Shown here in pieces: positions 4,714 to 5,782 of a DNA stretch of 5,782 nt. The notes beneath the pieces are model-generated. The model was not told the DNA's origin and made no database searches. It saw nothing but the letters and a program-made list of their open reading frames with translations. This stretch comes from Candidatus Nitrosopumilus sp. (GTDB lineage: Archaea > Thermoproteota > Nitrososphaeria > Nitrososphaerales > Nitrosopumilaceae): contig JAOTUX010000077.1 of NCBI GenBank assembly GCA_029863665.1, forward strand, positions 1 to 5,782, in the 5' to 3' direction. Both the position numbers and the translations under genes were made by a program. Within the stretch, counting starts at the first letter, position 1. Every line of letters begins with the position of its first letter.

Positions 4714-5589
4714 TTATTGATTTTGGGATATATTCATAGCAATTAGAGTAGAGATAATTTTAGCTGCAAGCGACGCAGTTGCACCATTGTCATGATATGG
4801 ATTCAATTCTACAATATCAACACCTGCAACCTTAGTGTCTTTCAAAGAATTAATCAAATCAAATAACTCTCTAGATGTAATTCCTACAGCTTCTGGATTT
4901 CCGACACCAGGGGCAAATGCAGGATCTAACACATCAAGATCAAAACTGGAATAAAGGGTATCAAAAGTTGAGACATGATCTTTTAGTAGTTGAGGACCTT
5001 TGCCTTCTCGAATTTGTTTATCAGAGATAGTTTTAATTTTGTTTTCATTTAGAAATTCCAGTTCTTCTTTTACAAATGCCCTGGCACCAACATGTAAGAT
5101 ATTTTCCGATCCTCTTTCTTCAACAATTCTTCTAAGGTATGATGCATGACTTAGTTTGATATCTGCAAATTCATCACGCAGGTCATAATGTGCATCAAAT
5201 ACAACATAACCAGTCTCTTTTGGAAAACTAGTAAATGTTCCATAGGTTATAGAATGTTCACCGCCTAGGATGAACAATTGTCTTTGTTTTGCTACAAGTT
5301 CAGTGGTGATTTTTTTGACCATATCAATCATCTCAGATGCAACTACAGTATGACGAGTATTTCCCAAATCTTCAATATTGACATTTTCCAAATCTACTTG
5401 AAGTTCAGGATGAAAGATCTCAATATTATTAAATGAATCACGAATAGCATCAGGTCCAAATCGGCAACCTGGTTTGTAAGAATGAGTAGCATCAAAAGGG
5501 ATTCCAAAAATAGTTGCTATAGGCTCAGATGAATCATCAGATGCAGTAATTAACGGATTCCTATTCATGTATAAATCAAGAAAACTCAT
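4714..5589 (-). CDS. speB: Agmatinase-family ureohydrolase
   Basis: Cytoplasmic Mn-dependent hydrolase of the arginase/agmatinase family; the expected reaction is agmatine to putrescine plus urea, a step of archaeal polyamine synthesis. The 291-residue length is typical. All six metal ligands are visible: H112 in 'GGEHSIT', D132, H134 and D136 in 'DAHYDLRDE', D217 and D219 in 'SFDLDVLDPAFAPG'. 'VGNPEAVGI' (229-237) follows as in the family, and E254 to P264 ('VDIVELNPYHD') supplies the conserved late Glu motif. The N-terminal 'FGIPFDATHSYKPGCRFGPDAIR' is also diagnostic. It starts at ATG 5589, only 3 nt after the stop of threonyl-tRNA synthetase, so the two are almost surely one operon. Substrate is inferred; ureohydrolases acting on other guanidino compounds share these ligands. 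Confidence 0.9.
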   Translation of the reverse strand: MSFLDLYMNRNPLITASDDSSEPIATIFGIPFDATHSYKPGCRFGPDAIRDSFNNIEIFHPELQVDLENVNIEDLGNTRHTVVASEMIDMVKKITTELVAKQRQLFILGGEHSITYGTFTSFPKETGYVVFDAHYDLRDEFADIKLSHASYLRRIVEERGSENILHVGARAFVKEELEFLNENKIKTISDKQIREGKGPQLLKDHVSTFDTLYSSFDLDVLDPAFAPGVGNPEAVGITSRELFDLINSLKDTKVAGVDIVELNPYHDNGATASLAAKIISTLIAMNISQNQ

Positions 5590-5592
5590 TTT

Positions 5593-5782
5593 TTACACCA
5601 TGAGTTGAGGTCTCCTAGAGAGATGTTTTGGTAGATTCAAACCAGTAAATGGTTTATCCTTAGTTTGCTCATTAATTTCATTTAGAAAATCATCAAAGGA
5701 CAACTCTCGAACATTTCCTGTTTGTCTGTCACGAATACTAAGATTCTCAGAGTTTGCTTCTTTTTTTCCAATTACCAAGATG
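5593..5782 (-). CDS. thrS: Threonyl-tRNA synthetase, C-terminal end (5' part beyond window)
   Basis: Charges tRNA-Thr in translation. Only the last 63 codons are present. The frame runs through the right edge: it reads 'ILVIGKKEANSENLSIRDR', so the apparent start at a TTG (5778) is internal and not a real start. This stretch is the last strand and helix of the class II anticodon-binding domain ('yilvvG.kE.e..tv.vRdr'), followed by 'LSFDDFLNEI' ('.sl.eFi..i') and an archaeal-style tail 'PFTGLNLPKHLSRRPQL'. Histidyl-, glycyl- and prolyl-tRNA synthetases share this domain, but the 'VRDR' pattern and the tail best fit threonyl-tRNA synthetase. The stop is TAA at 5595-5593, followed after 3 nt by the agmatinase ATG. 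Confidence 0.75.
   Translation of the reverse strand, partial: ILVIGKKEANSENLSIRDRQTGNVRELSFDDFLNEINEQTKDKPFTGLNLPKHLSRRPQLMV

Noticed and set aside
1..5782. CRISPR array or defence system
   Set aside because: No regularly spaced direct repeats and no defence-family motifs were found on either strand.

Overview
The window looks like the chromosome of an ammonia-oxidising archaeon of the Nitrososphaerota (Thaumarchaeota), probably close to Nitrosopumilus or Nitrosarchaeum. This is inferred from low G+C, a ribosomal protein S26e gene (found in archaea and eukaryotes, not bacteria), a CDP-alcohol phosphatidyltransferase of the archaeal-lipid type, and start codons preceded at about -26 by AT-rich TATA-like boxes, as expected for leaderless archaeal transcripts. 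No database search was possible, so this placement rests on recognising protein families.

Left part (1-2210). A small heat-shock protein gene runs off the left edge on the minus strand. It is divergent from a 191-codon gene for an unrecognised protein with two CxxC knuckles, and the spacer holds two perfect inverted repeats. Next come a 35-codon zinc-knuckle micro-gene and, 27 nt later, a PfkB-family sugar/nucleoside kinase ending at a T-rich terminator.

Middle part (2210-3700). This stretch is full of broken genes. A universal stress protein gene is intact except for one in-frame TAA at 2589-2591. It is followed by a 93-nt two-tier inverted-repeat element and an orphan 76-codon ORF. Then the first ~41 codons of a DASS/SLC13-type anion transporter (plus strand) abut, within about 10 bp, the first ~68 codons of a tyrosine recombinase/integrase (minus strand), which also carries an in-frame TAG. 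The likeliest reading is the scar of a decayed integrative element.

Right part (3700-5782) is ordinary housekeeping DNA. Ribosomal protein S26e (plus) converges tail-to-tail, with 2 nt between stop codons, on a CDP-alcohol phosphatidyltransferase (minus; probably archaetidylinositol phosphate synthase, for polar membrane lipids). Upstream on the minus strand, an agmatinase-family ureohydrolase (polyamine synthesis) starts 3 nt after the 3' end of threonyl-tRNA synthetase, so those two are very probably co-transcribed. The two halves do not form one pathway. The most unusual content is the 2.4-3.7 kb decay zone and its structured repeat. I see no convincing evidence of a complete new system.
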